Source: CAZUHK01 sp964620345 (GTDB lineage Bacteria > Planctomycetota > Phycisphaerae > Phycisphaerales > Zrk34). From it: a DNA stretch of 5,432 nt. This document shows, in pieces, positions 4,987-5,432 of the stretch (position 1 is the first letter of the stretch; each line of letters begins with the position of its first letter). A model generated the notes under the pieces. That model had not been told where the DNA came from and ran no database searches. It saw only the letters and a list, made by a program, of their open reading frames with translations. The position numbers and the translations under genes were made by a program. The stretch lies in assembly GCA_964620345.1 (NCBI GenBank), contig CAZUHK010000195.1, forward strand, positions 1-5,432. The letters run 5' to 3'.

Positions 4987-5034
4987 CGTTATCCCGTTGA
5001 CTCGTTCATCCGTTGACCCGTTATCCCGTTCGGC
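4987..5034 (+). repeat. 8-base tandem repeat array, 6 units
   Basis: CGTT recurs at 4987, 4995, 5003, 5011, 5019 and 5027, exactly 8 bases apart each time, followed by a variable tetramer (ATCC, GACT, CATC, GACC, ATCC, CGGC). The first and fifth units are identical (CGTTATCC). It resembles the heptad arrays in style but has a different period and no complementary half. It lies about 100 bases upstream of the phosphotransferase start region. Confidence 0.65.
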
Positions 5035-5043
5035 GAAATTTCC

Positions 5044-5109
5044 GGCCGCTTGCGGCTTCGCGCGATCGCCGCCCCCAGTGCCGACGTTCGCGCCAAGTCG
5101 CAAGCGGCC
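5044..5109. repeat. 11-base perfect inverted repeat
   Basis: GGCCGCTTGCG at 5044-5054 is the exact reverse complement of CGCAAGCGGCC at 5099-5109, with 44 bases between. It could form a stem in a leader transcript of either strand. GC-rich DNA gives such matches by chance fairly often, but an 11-base perfect match this close is notable. Function unknown. Confidence 0.4.
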
Positions 5110-5432
5110 AATCCTGTCGCAAGTTGCTCGAACTCGTGGTTTCATCGCCGGGCTCGCTCGCGCCGCTCGCCGGCGTTCGCTTGCCGTCTCGCGCCAGCTC
5201 GTCGCCGATTGGCCTTGTCCGCCCCCACCCGGGGTGCCCGCCGTCTTGCGATGCCAAGTGATGGTCCGCCAACGGGTTAGCGTTGTCCATCCCCGCCGGC
5301 CGCCCCTGTCCGCCCGGCCATCGGGCGTGGGGCCGGCATTCGGGCGATTCCAGCCGGCCACGGCCGATTCGTGCCCCCCGGCGACCGCGCCGCGCGCCAT
5401 CGTGCTGCGCCGCGGCCCATGCCCGGCGCGCG

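Larger units (their letters stand above)
4888..5432. other. Region without a supportable gene
   Basis: Open frames on both strands here translate to Arg/Pro/Ser/Ala-rich sequence with no recognisable motif and look like chance openness in GC-rich DNA. The content is repetitive and self-complementary: an 8-base tandem array (4987-5034), an 11-base inverted repeat (5044-5054 with 5099-5109), an 8-base inverted repeat (GGCCAATC 5106-5113 with GATTGGCC 5207-5214), and a direct repeat GTCGCAAG at 5097 and 5116. It should hold the phosphotransferase promoter, but no convincing -35/-10 pair was seen. A gene fragment running off the right edge cannot be excluded. Confidence 0.5.

Noticed and set aside
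4888..5400. N-terminal extension of the phosphotransferase to ATG 5400 (503 codons)
   Set aside because: The added residues are low-complexity Arg/Gly/Thr-rich sequence that runs through the octad repeat array and has no domain; the conserved protein begins near 4827.
4970..5432. Plus-strand open frame running off the right edge
   Set aside because: It has no stop, but the translation is Pro/Arg/Ser/Ala-rich with no motif or start signal; chance openness is the simpler reading.

Overview
The window is GC-rich bacterial chromosome, by eye roughly two thirds G+C. The most likely source is a member of the Planctomycetota, possibly Phycisphaerae-like. This is an inference from the UvrA variant, the long acyl carrier protein flanked by two short FabZ-like proteins, weak use of Shine-Dalgarno sequences, and short-period repeats filling the intergenic gaps. 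No rRNA, convincing tRNA, insertion sequence or CRISPR array was found.

Layout. Positions 2007 to 1 (minus strand) carry the first 669 codons of uvrA, the damage-recognition ATPase of nucleotide excision repair; the gene is cut by the window edge inside its second Walker A motif. A 144-base divergent gap separates it from a plus-strand, three-gene operon (2152-3613): a 125-residue FabZ-like hotdog dehydratase, a 127-residue acyl carrier protein with a large insertion after the phosphopantetheine helix, and a second FabZ-like protein of 178 residues. The two gaps inside this operon (82 and 81 bases) consist almost entirely of in-phase 7-base repeats whose left and right halves are complementary, so each can fold back on itself. 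The operon ends against a convergent minus-strand gene. The 275-base gap between them holds a 24/26-matched inverted repeat with T-runs at both outer ends (a candidate bidirectional terminator) and two compact hairpins.

The minus-strand gene (4827 to 3889) encodes an APH/choline-kinase-like phosphotransferase of unknown substrate. The last ~600 bases hold no gene I can support. They contain a 6-unit, 8-base tandem repeat (4987-5034) and several short inverted and direct repeats.

How the genes work together. The dehydratase-ACP-dehydratase operon looks like a small fatty-acyl module: the ACP carries a thioester-bound 3-hydroxyacyl chain that a FabZ-like enzyme would dehydrate. No ketosynthase or ketoreductase lies in the window, so the module must borrow these or act on acyl chains made elsewhere. 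UvrA and the phosphotransferase are probably unrelated neighbours. The least explained content is intergenic: two palindromic heptad arrays, one octad array, and the long inverted repeat sharing an 8-mer with the octad array.
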